In this document: one piece after another, positions 8,019-15,750 of the stretch
How the letters are laid out: each line of letters opens with the position of its first letter
How positions within the stretch are numbered: the stretch's first letter is position 1
Source of the DNA: Leptospiraceae bacterium UBA2033
Lineage (GTDB): Bacteria; Spirochaetota; Leptospiria; Leptospirales; Leptospiraceae
NCBI GenBank assembly: GCA_002333425.1
Contig: DDBL01000108.1
Location: forward strand, 255-29,094
Direction of reading: 5' to 3'
Length of the DNA stretch: 28,840 bases
Notes under the pieces: model-generated
What the model was told of the DNA's origin: nothing
Seen by the model: only the letters and a program-made list of their open reading frames with translations
The model's database searches: none
Position numbers and translations under genes: made by a program

Positions 8019-8159
8019 TACCACCGATGAACACCGATGTGTTTTTTTATGATTGTCATGGTGAGCTTGTCGAACCATCATAAATGGTTTTAGTATCCTT
8101 CGACAGGCTCTGGATGACATTTTTTCCCAATCCGTGTTCATCGGTGTTCATCGGTGGTA
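8019..8159. repeat. Nested palindromic repeat between mpl and pheS
   Basis: Two palindromic families, one inside the other. The outer arms are ACCACCGATGAACACCGATG (from 8020) and CATCGGTGTTCATCGGTGGT (8139-8158). The inner element runs from GTCATGGTGAGCTTGTCGAA (8055-8074) to CCTTCGACAGGCTCTGGATG (from 8097). The inner family recurs at 19476-19541 and a half copy of the outer family at 21891-21920. The mpl stop lies inside the right outer arm. Confidence 0.92.
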
Positions 8160-9565
8160 ATCTTTAATTTTTTCACCATTTCTATTAATTCAGGATATAT
8201 CCCACCGAAGGCGCCGTTTGACATGGCGAGCACTACTATTTTGTCTTTTGAAAATGCTTTTAGTTCCGACGAAAGTTTGAGTAGCAAATCACTAGTATCC
8301 TTTGCATAAACTGCTTTTTTGATTTTGGATTTAGTTGGTATTTCTTTCACTAATTTTTTTACATCGAGTCGGTTCTTTTTATCTACTTTTGATACGTTAA
8401 ATACTTCTGTCACAATTGCTACGTCTGATTTTTTAAAACATTCTGCAAATTCTTTTTGAAATACATTTCGGTGAGATGTCGCACTTCTTGGTTCAAATAG
8501 GCTAATGATCTTGTAGTTCGGATAAGCTTCCTTAACCGCTTTAACAGTTTCCTCAATCGCAACCGGATGGTGAGCAAAGTCTTCCATCACAACGGCACTG
8601 GCCGATTTGAATAAAATGTCCTGTCTTCTCTTAACTCCAGGGAAACTTTCTATTCCTTTGAAAATTTTATCTTCCGAAAGTCCCGCCGCAAGACAAATAT
8701 TAGCCGCTACTTCTGTATTTCTAAAATTATGTAGACCGATTAAAGGACTCTCCAGTTCCTTTCCTGATTTTACCGAAAAAGCCTTTTGCAGTTTAGATCC
8801 GGACACTGAGCGTAGTCGAAGTGTCGAACTTTTACTACCAATTTCGTATGCTGCAACAGGAGCATGTTTGAAATCTTTGCAAAGTTCTACTAGATTCTTG
8901 GAGCCAGCCCAGTAAAATACTTTTCCTTTTGAGGGGACAAGATTGAGTAACCGCTTGAACATAGTTTTAATCGCATCTAAGTTTGGAAATATATCTGCAT
9001 GATCGAAGTCAAGCGAAGTCATTACTAGAAAATGTGGTCTGTAATGCAAAAACTTCGATGATTTATCAAAAAATGCTGAATCGTATTCGTCTCCTTCAAT
9101 CACGAAATACTCTCCATCACCTATTTCAAATCCAGGACTTCCATCTTTACGTATACCACCCGCAAAGAGTCCGGGCTTGAGTCCTGCTTGTTTCAAGATA
9201 TGATGTGTTAAAAATGTAGTCGTAGTTTTCCCGTGTGTTCCTGCGATCACGATTACTTTTTTCTTCTTAAGGAAGAAATTTCCAATCGCTTGTGGCATAC
9301 TCATATAATCCAGTCCACGATTCAGAACTTCTTCGACCTCAGGATTACCACGAGAAATTGCATTTCCGATGATTACAAGATCAGGCTTACCTAGATTAGC
9401 CGCTGAGAATCCTTCGTAAGTTTTCAGTCCCCATTCTTTTAGTTTGTCAGACATAGGTGGATAGAGTTTATGATCGGAGCCACTTACAGTATGTCCGGCT
9501 TGTTTTAACATAAACGCAAGATTTCCCATGGCAATTCCGCCAATTCCAATCATATAAATATTCAT
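8138..9565 (-). CDS. mpl: UDP-N-acetylmuramate:L-Ala-gamma-D-Glu-meso-DAP ligase (Mpl)
   Basis: Peptidoglycan-recycling ligase that attaches the recovered tripeptide to UDP-MurNAc in the cytoplasm. The 475 residues show the Mur ligase layout: an N-terminal nucleotide domain (MIGIGGIAMGNLAFMLKQAG), ATP loop GTHGKTTTT (109-117), GDEYDSAFFDKSSKF, and a C-terminal domain with EDFAHHPVAIEETVKAV and FEPRSATSHRNVFQ. DEYDSAFFDKSSKF separates Mpl from MurC. It begins one base after the stop of the Yip1-like gene, so the two are co-transcribed. The last codons (TTDEHR) and the stop are read from a palindromic repeat, so the natural C-terminus has probably been replaced. Confidence 0.92.
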   Translation of the reverse strand: MNIYMIGIGGIAMGNLAFMLKQAGHTVSGSDHKLYPPMSDKLKEWGLKTYEGFSAANLGKPDLVIIGNAISRGNPEVEEVLNRGLDYMSMPQAIGNFFLKKKKVIVIAGTHGKTTTTFLTHHILKQAGLKPGLFAGGIRKDGSPGFEIGDGEYFVIEGDEYDSAFFDKSSKFLHYRPHFLVMTSLDFDHADIFPNLDAIKTMFKRLLNLVPSKGKVFYWAGSKNLVELCKDFKHAPVAAYEIGSKSSTLRLRSVSGSKLQKAFSVKSGKELESPLIGLHNFRNTEVAANICLAAGLSEDKIFKGIESFPGVKRRQDILFKSASAVVMEDFAHHPVAIEETVKAVKEAYPNYKIISLFEPRSATSHRNVFQKEFAECFKKSDVAIVTEVFNVSKVDKKNRLDVKKLVKEIPTKSKIKKAVYAKDTSDLLLKLSSELKAFSKDKIVVLAMSNGAFGGIYPELIEMVKKLKITTDEHR

Positions 9566-9566
9566 A

Positions 9567-10166
9567 TTATTTCCTGATCCAATTCAAAATACTAAGAGCT
9601 ATAGCGGATAACGTCATACATAAAATTAAAACATAAGATAAAAAAACTAGGAATTGTTTTGCGGTAAATCCGAATAATGTGCGGAGTGCCAATTGGCTCA
9701 AATAAAGACTATATCCAAGAGAACCTAAAATTAAAAAGAAATTAATCGGTTTTGGAAAAATCCAAAATAAACAAGACGCACTAAATGGAAGAAAAGAAAT
9801 GAGGAGTAAATCTCTTTCCTCAACTGCATCCATTGAAGCGTCACCCGCTCTCAATTTCAAAAGTAGAATATCAAAATGATACACTAGAAAAAGTACGGCG
9901 GGATAAAGGAAAGAAGATGTGGTTAATCCTTCTGTTAATTTGGCTGGGACTTCGATGTTCCAATATTTAACTGCTACAAAAGTAAAAAAAAGATTATGCA
10001 AAAGTTTGAAAATGGGTGCCCATAAAAATAAAGAAATGTGAATTCGAATCAGGTCAAACCTAGTAAAATTGGAATCTCTTTGGTAGTTTTCAAATGCGTC
10101 CTGTGGTGATGTGAAAATATCAGAGAGCAATTTAATTTCTTGTTTGTCGTTGGCTTCGATTGTCAT
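9567..10166 (-). CDS. Yip1-like multi-pass membrane protein
   Basis: A 199-residue integral membrane protein with about five hydrophobic segments, roughly 43-70, 85-105, 120-138, 139-160 and 172-195. The N-terminal text LLSDIFTSPQDAFENYQRD is typical of Yip1-domain proteins of bacteria, whose function is unknown. It is the first gene of the mpl-pheS run, ending one base before mpl begins. No signal peptide and no catalytic motif are visible. Family assignment is by overall appearance and is tentative. Confidence 0.6.
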   Translation of the reverse strand: MTIEANDKQEIKLLSDIFTSPQDAFENYQRDSNFTRFDLIRIHISLFLWAPIFKLLHNLFFTFVAVKYWNIEVPAKLTEGLTTSSFLYPAVLFLVYHFDILLLKLRAGDASMDAVEERDLLLISFLPFSASCLFWIFPKPINFFLILGSLGYSLYLSQLALRTLFGFTAKQFLVFLSYVLILCMTLSAIALSILNWIRK

Positions 10167-10608
10167 ATGAATTTAATTCGTCGAGTTGACATAGAGAAAA
10201 TTTGCTACATCAAATGAAACTTACTTAACTTTCATTCCAGAATTTTCCACTAGGTCAATTTTTCAATCTTGTTAATCATCTCTATAAGTTTTTTGTAACT
10301 ACTAAGAAGAATATCTGCCACAGAGGCACAAAGACACAGAGAGTTTTGGAATTGTGCTATTTTTATTACTATTCGTCGAATTAAAGAGAGCTAATGAAAA
10401 ATTTGGATTCATTTTTTATATTTTAGTAAAATAATAACTAAGACTAAATTACTGAAATAGACAGTATTTTATGAAATAAACTCTCTTTAAATCTCTCCGT
10501 GTCTCGGTGTCTCTGTGGCAAAATACACTAATTTATAGATAACTTGACAGTAAAGAACTAGGCGAATTCTTTAACTTTGTGACAAATCCTATTAGTGGAT
10601 GTAACCCA
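10167..10608. other. Intergenic region with long-range inverted repeat
   Basis: Divergent region between the Yip1-like gene and a lipoprotein gene. Two arms of the CACAGAG family face each other: TGCCACAGAGGCACAAAGAC (from 10316) and, inverted, CTCCGTGTCTCGGTGTCTCTGTGGCA ending at 10520. About 130 bp of AT-rich DNA with no gene lies between them. AGAGAGTTT/AAACTCTCT extends the pairing inward. The arrangement resembles a small non-autonomous element or a split palindromic repeat. Promoters for both flanking genes must lie in the remaining AT-rich sequence, but none is convincing. Confidence 0.6.
10317..10527. repeat. Inverted repeat pair, CACAGAG family, bracketing about 130 bp
   Basis: The left arm (about 10317-10350) and right arm (about 10478-10523) are imperfect reverse complements built on GCCACAGAG-CAC-AGACAC. 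They belong to the same family as the palindrome after hsdS, but here the arms are far apart. Confidence 0.75.
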
Positions 10609-11109
10609 ATGAAATCGTTTTTCTATATTTTACTTATTCTCCTTTTCTTAAACTGCGCGACCAAACAACAAAAAGTGGAAGTGGATGAAACTTTCTACAA
10701 AGATTGCCTCGAAACTTTCCAAGACAAAGAAAAATGCGATACTCTTGTTAAAAAAACAGAAGAACGAGAAAAACAAAAAGAAATCATCCAAGCTAAATTG
10801 ACGGAAGAACAACTAGAAGGGCTAGAAATTCGTGACCAATTCAAAGATCGAATGATGGGAAAATCTAAATTAGGCGTGATTGGGTCTATCGGTGAGCCAG
10901 AAGAGAGAAGCCAAGATGGAAGTGGGCAAGAATTCTTTTACTATCGAAAACCCATTACTCGTTATAGCTCAGAGCACGACCCTGATAAGGAAATTATCAT
11001 CGTTTTTCGGCGTGAATTTGTCACTAGAGTTCTTTATACTCCACCAGACACAACTCCCAAAAGCTCCATCCCATTTCTAGGCGATAAACCAAAAATACAG
11101 AAAAAATAG
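10609..11109 (+). CDS. Lipoprotein of unknown function
   Basis: A 166-residue predicted lipoprotein. The start at 10609 gives MKSFFYILLILLFLNC, a hydrophobic signal ending in a spirochaete-style lipobox with acylated Cys16. A GTG at 10579 would add ten residues in front and is less likely. The mature part is a charged, probably helical stretch (about 20-80) followed by a segment GVIGSIGEPEERSQDGSGQEFFYYRKP and FRREFVTRVLYTP. That order loosely resembles the small outer-membrane SmpA/BamE-like fold. I do not recognise a named family. It stands alone, with about 200 bp before the porin gene. Confidence 0.7.
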   Translation: MKSFFYILLILLFLNCATKQQKVEVDETFYKDCLETFQDKEKCDTLVKKTEEREKQKEIIQAKLTEEQLEGLEIRDQFKDRMMGKSKLGVIGSIGEPEERSQDGSGQEFFYYRKPITRYSSEHDPDKEIIIVFRREFVTRVLYTPPDTTPKSSIPFLGDKPKIQKK

Positions 11110-11166
11110 AAATGTATAAAATATGAGCATATTTATTAAATTATCTCAATTTGAATAATGTATACG

Positions 11167-11182
11167 ACTAGTATTTGCTAGT
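11167..11182 (+). promoter_or_regulatory. Possible activator site upstream of the sigma-54 promoter
   Basis: An inverted repeat ACTAG-N6-CTAGT about 120 bp upstream of the sigma-54 promoter's expected start point. That is a usual distance for an enhancer-binding protein site. A single short palindrome is weak evidence. Confidence 0.3.
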
Positions 11183-11278
11183 AAAAAGCCATGGTTTGCT
11201 GAAAATTATTGCTTCTATAAAGTTGGAAATTTATTTTGTAATGCTTATAATTTTCACATTTGTCTTTAAGTGTTACTT

Positions 11279-11293
11279 TGGCACACATCTTGC
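11279..11293 (+). promoter_or_regulatory. Sigma-54 (RpoN) -24/-12 promoter
   Basis: TGGCAC-ACATC-TTGC matches the sigma-54 consensus fully, with GG and GC exactly 10 bases apart. The expected start point is near 11305. That leaves a 13-base leader holding the ribosome-binding site GGAG before the porin ATG at 11318. It predicts that the porin-lipoprotein pair needs an enhancer-binding activator. Confidence 0.85.
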
Positions 11294-11317
11294 AAAAGGT
11301 ATGGCAGGAGATACACT

Positions 11318-12853
11318 ATGAAGATAAAAAAAATTCTTTTAAGCTTAATTATCTTTTCTGCTACAGGACTTTCCGCTCAGACCATGACTCCAAAAGGATC
11401 TGACCCGAAACCTGCTGAGGCTAAATGGTATGACAAGGTAAACTTTTCGGGTTATGTGGATGTTTATTACAACTGGACATCTAATAATAAGCAAGGTGCT
11501 GCTCAGGATACAACAGGAACTTTTCACACTTACAACAAACAGTTTGCGGTTAACGCAGTGAAACTTTCTATGGAAAAACTTCCTGAGAAAGAAAGTCCTT
11601 GGGGCTTTAGATTAGATATGCAAAACGGTCAGAATAATATGTACCAAGAAAGACCATATCAAACCACTAACTCTATTTACAATATGCAGTTATTGCAACA
11701 AGCATATGTATCTTTCTACTTCCCTGTAGCAAAGGGTTTAATTGTGGATGCAGGTAAAATGGCAACTCATATTGGTAATGAACTTTTGGATTCTAAGGAT
11801 AATATGAATTACACCATAGGGTACATATTCTTTAACACAATCCCTTTTATCCATACAGGTGCTCGTGCAACTGTTACTCTAACTGATAGATTAAGTGCTG
11901 GTTTATATTTGTATAACTCTGCACAAGGTACAGGTTTTACGGCTAATGGACAACAGTTCGGCTATTCAGGTGTAACCCCTGCTGGTGCTGGTCAAGTATT
12001 TAGCACATCCAACCATGTGTATGTGGATGGACCAAATGCACTCAAGGCTTACGGTTCTCAAGTTAAGTTTGATGCGATTCCAGATAAATTCAAAATCGTA
12101 TGGAACACACTTTATGGAAATGATGTAACACAAGGAAGACCTGCTGATGCAGAATACTATCTTTCTCAAACAGGTATGAATGGTTTACTACCTGGTGGAC
12201 CAATGAACACTCAGTGGAATCCAAGAAGTAAAAATAGTAGAGACTACTGGTTTATTAACCACATGTCCTTCATCTTTAACCCAACTGATAAACTTACTGT
12301 GTTACTTGATTGGACATTCGGAGAAAGATCTGGTTATGCAATCACTAACGCTGCTGGATATACAAATGATGGATTCTACATTGATTCCAACCGAAATGGA
12401 AAAGTTGATACTGACGGTAGCGATTTGAAATTTCGTCCCGATGGACAAAATGTTAAAAAGATTTACAACACCTATGGAATTTGGCTAAAATATAACATCA
12501 ACGAAAAATACGCAATTGCCGCTCGTTATGAAAATATTGACGATAGCCGATATGGTGGTTCTTTAACAGTAAATCAACCGCTCGCTTTTACAACACCAAG
12601 AGACAGATATGACTTGCAAGCTGCGTCAGGCGATATAACTGGAGCTAATTTTGCTGGATTAGGAAGACCTGCTTCTAGTTTAGGTCAAGTAAGAACTTTT
12701 ACATTAACACCAACAATCAATTGGACAGAGAATCTTTTAATCAAAGTTGATTTAAGAAGAGACTGGGCACTTGGTACTCAATTCATTGACCAAGCAGGAA
12801 GAGCCGTGAAAGGTCAGAATGGAATCATCATTGGCGTTGTAGCTAAGTTCTAA
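11318..12853 (+). CDS. Outer-membrane beta-barrel porin, OmpL-like (Bbp2/DUF1597 family)
   Basis: Outer-membrane protein of 511 residues. MKIKKILLSLIIFSATGLSA is a clear signal peptide with cleavage before QTMTP. The mature protein opens with WYDKVNFSGYVDVYYNW, alternates aromatic and polar residues throughout, and ends GIIIGVVAKF with the terminal Phe typical of barrels. This layout matches the putative porin-2/OmpL-like family of spirochaetes and Bacteroidetes. An EF-hand-like loop DSNRNGKVDTDG begins at residue 356. The start at 11318 is chosen over an open frame to 11270 because of the signal peptide and AGGAG. A sigma-54 promoter lies directly upstream. A lipoprotein gene follows after 16 bases. 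The transported solute is unknown. Confidence 0.85.
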   Translation: MKIKKILLSLIIFSATGLSAQTMTPKGSDPKPAEAKWYDKVNFSGYVDVYYNWTSNNKQGAAQDTTGTFHTYNKQFAVNAVKLSMEKLPEKESPWGFRLDMQNGQNNMYQERPYQTTNSIYNMQLLQQAYVSFYFPVAKGLIVDAGKMATHIGNELLDSKDNMNYTIGYIFFNTIPFIHTGARATVTLTDRLSAGLYLYNSAQGTGFTANGQQFGYSGVTPAGAGQVFSTSNHVYVDGPNALKAYGSQVKFDAIPDKFKIVWNTLYGNDVTQGRPADAEYYLSQTGMNGLLPGGPMNTQWNPRSKNSRDYWFINHMSFIFNPTDKLTVLLDWTFGERSGYAITNAAGYTNDGFYIDSNRNGKVDTDGSDLKFRPDGQNVKKIYNTYGIWLKYNINEKYAIAARYENIDDSRYGGSLTVNQPLAFTTPRDRYDLQAASGDITGANFAGLGRPASSLGQVRTFTLTPTINWTENLLIKVDLRRDWALGTQFIDQAGRAVKGQNGIIIGVVAKF

Positions 12854-12869
12854 GAAAAGGAGAAATCAA

Positions 12870-13325
12870 ATGAAATTAAATGAAACTATAAAGTTAGTAA
12901 GTATCGCATTATTTGTTCTTATTACTATGAGTGCTTGTGAAAGTAGTAAGGCAGGAAATAGTACAGATTTGAATAATTCACTTTTACTTGCAGTGTTAAA
13001 TCAGGCTCCTGAAAATTCACAAGCAAGACAATATTGTGCGGAAGCAGTGGTTCGAATGAATCAGTGTATAGGAGCTGGTTCAGGATTTAATCCGGCTGTA
13101 ATGTGTAGTGATACCAACATCAATAAAGGGATTACAGAATCGTCTGGTGCAGTTACAAAAACAGCAGTTACCGTTTACTCTGAGTTAATCACTTGTGTAA
13201 ATGCTCAAATTGCTGCAACTAACTGCAATTTTCCTCAAAACAAAGTTGCACATCCTGCGCTTGCAAAATCTGGATTCTTCAGTAGCTGTGATGCTCCTGC
13301 AGGATTGATTATCACTCTCTTCTAA
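12870..13325 (+). CDS. Cysteine-rich lipoprotein, unknown function
   Basis: A 151-residue predicted lipoprotein with signal MKLNETIKLVSIALFVLITM and lipobox SAC (Cys23). Six further cysteines (QYC, NQC, VMC, ITC, TNC, SSC) suggest up to three disulfides in a small helical domain. AAGGAG precedes the start. It lies 16 bases after the porin gene and is probably in the same sigma-54-driven transcript, so it may sit with the porin at the cell surface or the inner leaflet of the outer membrane. No named family is recognised. DsbD, encoded next door on the other strand, could help keep its disulfides in order, which is speculation. Confidence 0.7.
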   Translation: MKLNETIKLVSIALFVLITMSACESSKAGNSTDLNNSLLLAVLNQAPENSQARQYCAEAVVRMNQCIGAGSGFNPAVMCSDTNINKGITESSGAVTKTAVTVYSELITCVNAQIAATNCNFPQNKVAHPALAKSGFFSSCDAPAGLIITLF

Positions 13326-13330
13326 CTATC

Positions 13331-13364
13331 TCCGTAGAGACGTTGCGCGCAACGTCTCTACGGA
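13331..13364. repeat. Perfect 34-bp palindrome, GTAGAGACG family
   Basis: Arms TCCGTAGAGACGTTGCG and CGCAACGTCTCTACGGA are exact reverse complements with no spacer. It lies between two converging genes and contains the dsbD-like stop codon. It may work as a two-way terminator. A relative is at 24940-24968. Confidence 0.95.
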
Positions 13365-14659
13365 AGCATTTCCTTTAAAAACTTTTTATATTCCTCTTTG
13401 TCTCTCGTCATCCCCAGAAACTGACCAATCACTTTTTCCTCGGCATCCATTCCAACATAAAGTGGAAGTGCGATGGTTCCAAATTTATCCTCTTCATATT
13501 TCTGGTTGTCTTCATGAACTTTTTCTTCTCCGTCTGTGTAGAGGCGAACAAGGATAAACCTCGAGAGTAAATCTTTTACATCTTGCTCTGGAAAAATATT
13601 CTGTTCCATCCAGCGACAGTTCGTACATGTATAACCTGTAAAATCCACGAAGATTCTTTTCCCTGTTTTTAGAGATTCTGCTTTTGCAATTTCTAAGTTA
13701 TCTAACCAGACAAGTTCTTCTTGTAGTTTTGTATGTGTCATCTGGTTACTTGGTGGCGGCAAATAGGCATCTAACTCACCAAGAGATCGTCCGTTGGTTG
13801 CAGTCAGAAAGTTTAGTGCAATAGCGAGAAAAGAAATCGCAAAAAAGATTCGTATGGCAGATTTTGCCTCTTCTTTTTTTTCATGCGCAAAATAAAATAC
13901 TCCAAATAAATACAAAGCAGCTCCTATAAATAAAGCAGCCCAAATCACCAAAAAGAACTCTCGGGATAAAATTTTCCAACCTAAAACCAAGTCTGCATTG
14001 CTCACAAACTTGAGAGCTGCGGCTAATTCCAAAAAGCCTAAGATGATTTTAAAAGATACCATCCAATTTCCAGACCGAGGAAGTTTTTTGATTGCCGAAG
14101 GAAATAATGCCAGCAAAAAAAATGGAATTGAAAATGCAAAACTATATCCAAGCATCCCAAGGATTGGATAAAACCAATCTCCTTTAGAAGCGGAGACTAA
14201 AACAGTTCCAATAAAAGGCATGGTGCAAGTAAAAGTTGTGAGGGTAAAAGTAAACGACATGACCCAAATGCTGAGTAGATTATTATTTGAGTGGAAATTG
14301 GAAAGTCGAGTTAGTAAACTTCCCGAAACAAGAATTTCGAACATTCCAAATAAATTAAATGCAAATACTGTAAATATTGCTGCAATAAATAAATTTACGT
14401 AAGGGTTTGAGGCTAATCTATTTATACCGCTAGCACCAAATAAGGCTGCAATTAGAAAACCAACTAAAGTAAAAGATAGAATAATTCCAAACGAATACAA
14501 AAAAGCATCAAAGATAGGTTTTGCTTTTTCTGATTCTTGCCTTTTGGTAAAGTAAGAAACTGTTATAGGAATTAAAGGAAATACACAGGGCGTTAAAAGA
14601 GATAAAAGCCCAAAGCTAAAGGACAGAGATAGATAGGAGTAGATTGATAAATTTTCCAT
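13358..14659 (-). CDS. dsbD: DsbD-like thiol:disulfide interchange protein
   Basis: Inner-membrane electron carrier that passes reducing power from the cytoplasm to periplasmic thiols. The membrane part is CcdA/DsbD-like, with about eight helices: SLLTPCVFPLIPITVSYF near the N-terminus holds one redox cysteine and TFTCTMPFIGTVLVSASKGD the other. A C-terminal thioredoxin domain (about 325-433) carries CTNC in DFTGYTCTNCRWME. The 433 residues lack the N-terminal periplasmic alpha domain of E. coli DsbD, so the direct acceptor is a separate protein or another thioredoxin. The last codon and stop lie within a 34-bp palindrome. Confidence 0.9.
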   Translation of the reverse strand: MENLSIYSYLSLSFSFGLLSLLTPCVFPLIPITVSYFTKRQESEKAKPIFDAFLYSFGIILSFTLVGFLIAALFGASGINRLASNPYVNLFIAAIFTVFAFNLFGMFEILVSGSLLTRLSNFHSNNNLLSIWVMSFTFTLTTFTCTMPFIGTVLVSASKGDWFYPILGMLGYSFAFSIPFFLLALFPSAIKKLPRSGNWMVSFKIILGFLELAAALKFVSNADLVLGWKILSREFFLVIWAALFIGAALYLFGVFYFAHEKKEEAKSAIRIFFAISFLAIALNFLTATNGRSLGELDAYLPPPSNQMTHTKLQEELVWLDNLEIAKAESLKTGKRIFVDFTGYTCTNCRWMEQNIFPEQDVKDLLSRFILVRLYTDGEEKVHEDNQKYEEDKFGTIALPLYVGMDAEEKVIGQFLGMTRDKEEYKKFLKEMLP

Positions 14660-14784
14660 AGTTACAATTCTTTGACTAGTTCCAAAACATACAATAGCTT
14701 TAATTCGGAAATGTTTTTTATTGGTTTACAAGAAAAGGAATAGTACTTGCAGTAAAATCGGAAAAGGAAAAATTTATTTTAATA

Positions 14785-15750
14785 ATGAGACGTAAAATAG
14801 GAATCATTCTAATTCTAATATCCCTATTACTTTTGGGATGTAAACAATCCAATGACACACCGATACGTGTTGCTACTATAGCGTGGCCTGGTTATGAGAC
14901 GATTCATTTAGCTATGAGTCTAAACTATATTAACCCCAACCAAGTTCGTCTTGTGGAACAGGCTAATCAGACTCAAACTTTTCAAGCACTTAGGAGTGGC
15001 ACAGTTGATGCCGCGTTTACTACTTTAGATATGGCTCTTACTTTATTAGATGAAAAGTTAGATGTACAAGTAGTTCTTGTAATGGATATTTCCAGTGGAG
15101 CAGATGTTGTTGTAGTGCGTCCTGAAATCACCACTTTAAAAGATATAAAAGGAAAACGTGTTGGTGTAGAGACTGTAGCTGTTGGAGCGGTTATGCTGGA
15201 TGCAATGCTTACAGCAGCAAAATTACAAGCATCCGATGTTAAATTAGTTTCTCTTTCGGTTAACGAACACTTATCCGCATACCGCGATAAAAAAGTAGAT
15301 GCAATCGTTACTTTTGAACCTGTTCGGAGTAAACTTCTAGGTTTAGGAGCAAAAATTATTTTTGATAGTAGTAGTATTCCTGGAAGAATTGTAGATGTAC
15401 TTGTAATAAAGAAAGATATTTTAGAAGACATTAATAAAATACAAAATCTCAAATTATTAATTGAATCTCATTTTAAAGCTTTAGATTATTTTAAAAATAA
15501 TCCAGAAGAATCTTATCTGTTCTTGGCTCCATTTTTGGGGATAAATCCAGATCAAGTAGCATTGCAGTTTACAGGTATTAGCCTCCCTGATTTGCAAGAG
15601 AATTATAAACTTTTGTCTGGAGATTCTCCAAAACTTTTAGACAGTACTAAAGAATTGGCTGACTTAATGTTACGTCATCATCTATTACAATCTACTGTAA
15701 TATTGGATAGTATCATCGAATCAAAATTTCTTCCAACACAAACAAAATGA
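14785..15750 (+). CDS. NMT1/SsuA-like solute-binding lipoprotein
   Basis: Periplasmic ligand-binding lipoprotein, 321 residues, signal MRRKIGIILILISLLLLGC with acylated Cys19. The mature part follows the NMT1/SsuA/TauA type-II binding-protein pattern: IRVATIAWPGYETIHLA, TFQALRSGTVDAAFTTLDMAL, TLKDIKGKRVGVE and KVDAIVTFEP. Members bind small molecules such as sulfonates, nitrate-like anions or pyrimidine precursors; the ligand here is unknown. It overlaps the histidine kinase gene by ATGA, and no permease or ATPase gene is near. The likely role is sensory: ligand-loaded protein signalling through the kinase. That role is inference from gene order. Confidence 0.85.
   Translation: MRRKIGIILILISLLLLGCKQSNDTPIRVATIAWPGYETIHLAMSLNYINPNQVRLVEQANQTQTFQALRSGTVDAAFTTLDMALTLLDEKLDVQVVLVMDISSGADVVVVRPEITTLKDIKGKRVGVETVAVGAVMLDAMLTAAKLQASDVKLVSLSVNEHLSAYRDKKVDAIVTFEPVRSKLLGLGAKIIFDSSSIPGRIVDVLVIKKDILEDINKIQNLKLLIESHFKALDYFKNNPEESYLFLAPFLGINPDQVALQFTGISLPDLQENYKLLSGDSPKLLDSTKELADLMLRHHLLQSTVILDSIIESKFLPTQTK

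Noticed and set aside
8004..8141. 46-codon N-terminal extension of pheS
   Set aside because: It translates the palindromic repeat; MNLLDELNAIL at 8003 has a proper ribosome-binding site and gives the usual PheS length.
11270..11317. Sixteen-codon extension of the porin
   Set aside because: It would read through the sigma-54 promoter and hide the signal peptide that starts at 11318.
14660..14784. Second sigma-54 promoter near GTACTTGCA
   Set aside because: There is no TGGCAC-like -24 element at the right spacing.
14982..15452. Minus-strand 156-codon frame
   Set aside because: It is the antisense of the binding-protein gene, Ser/Thr/Ile-rich, with no family resemblance.
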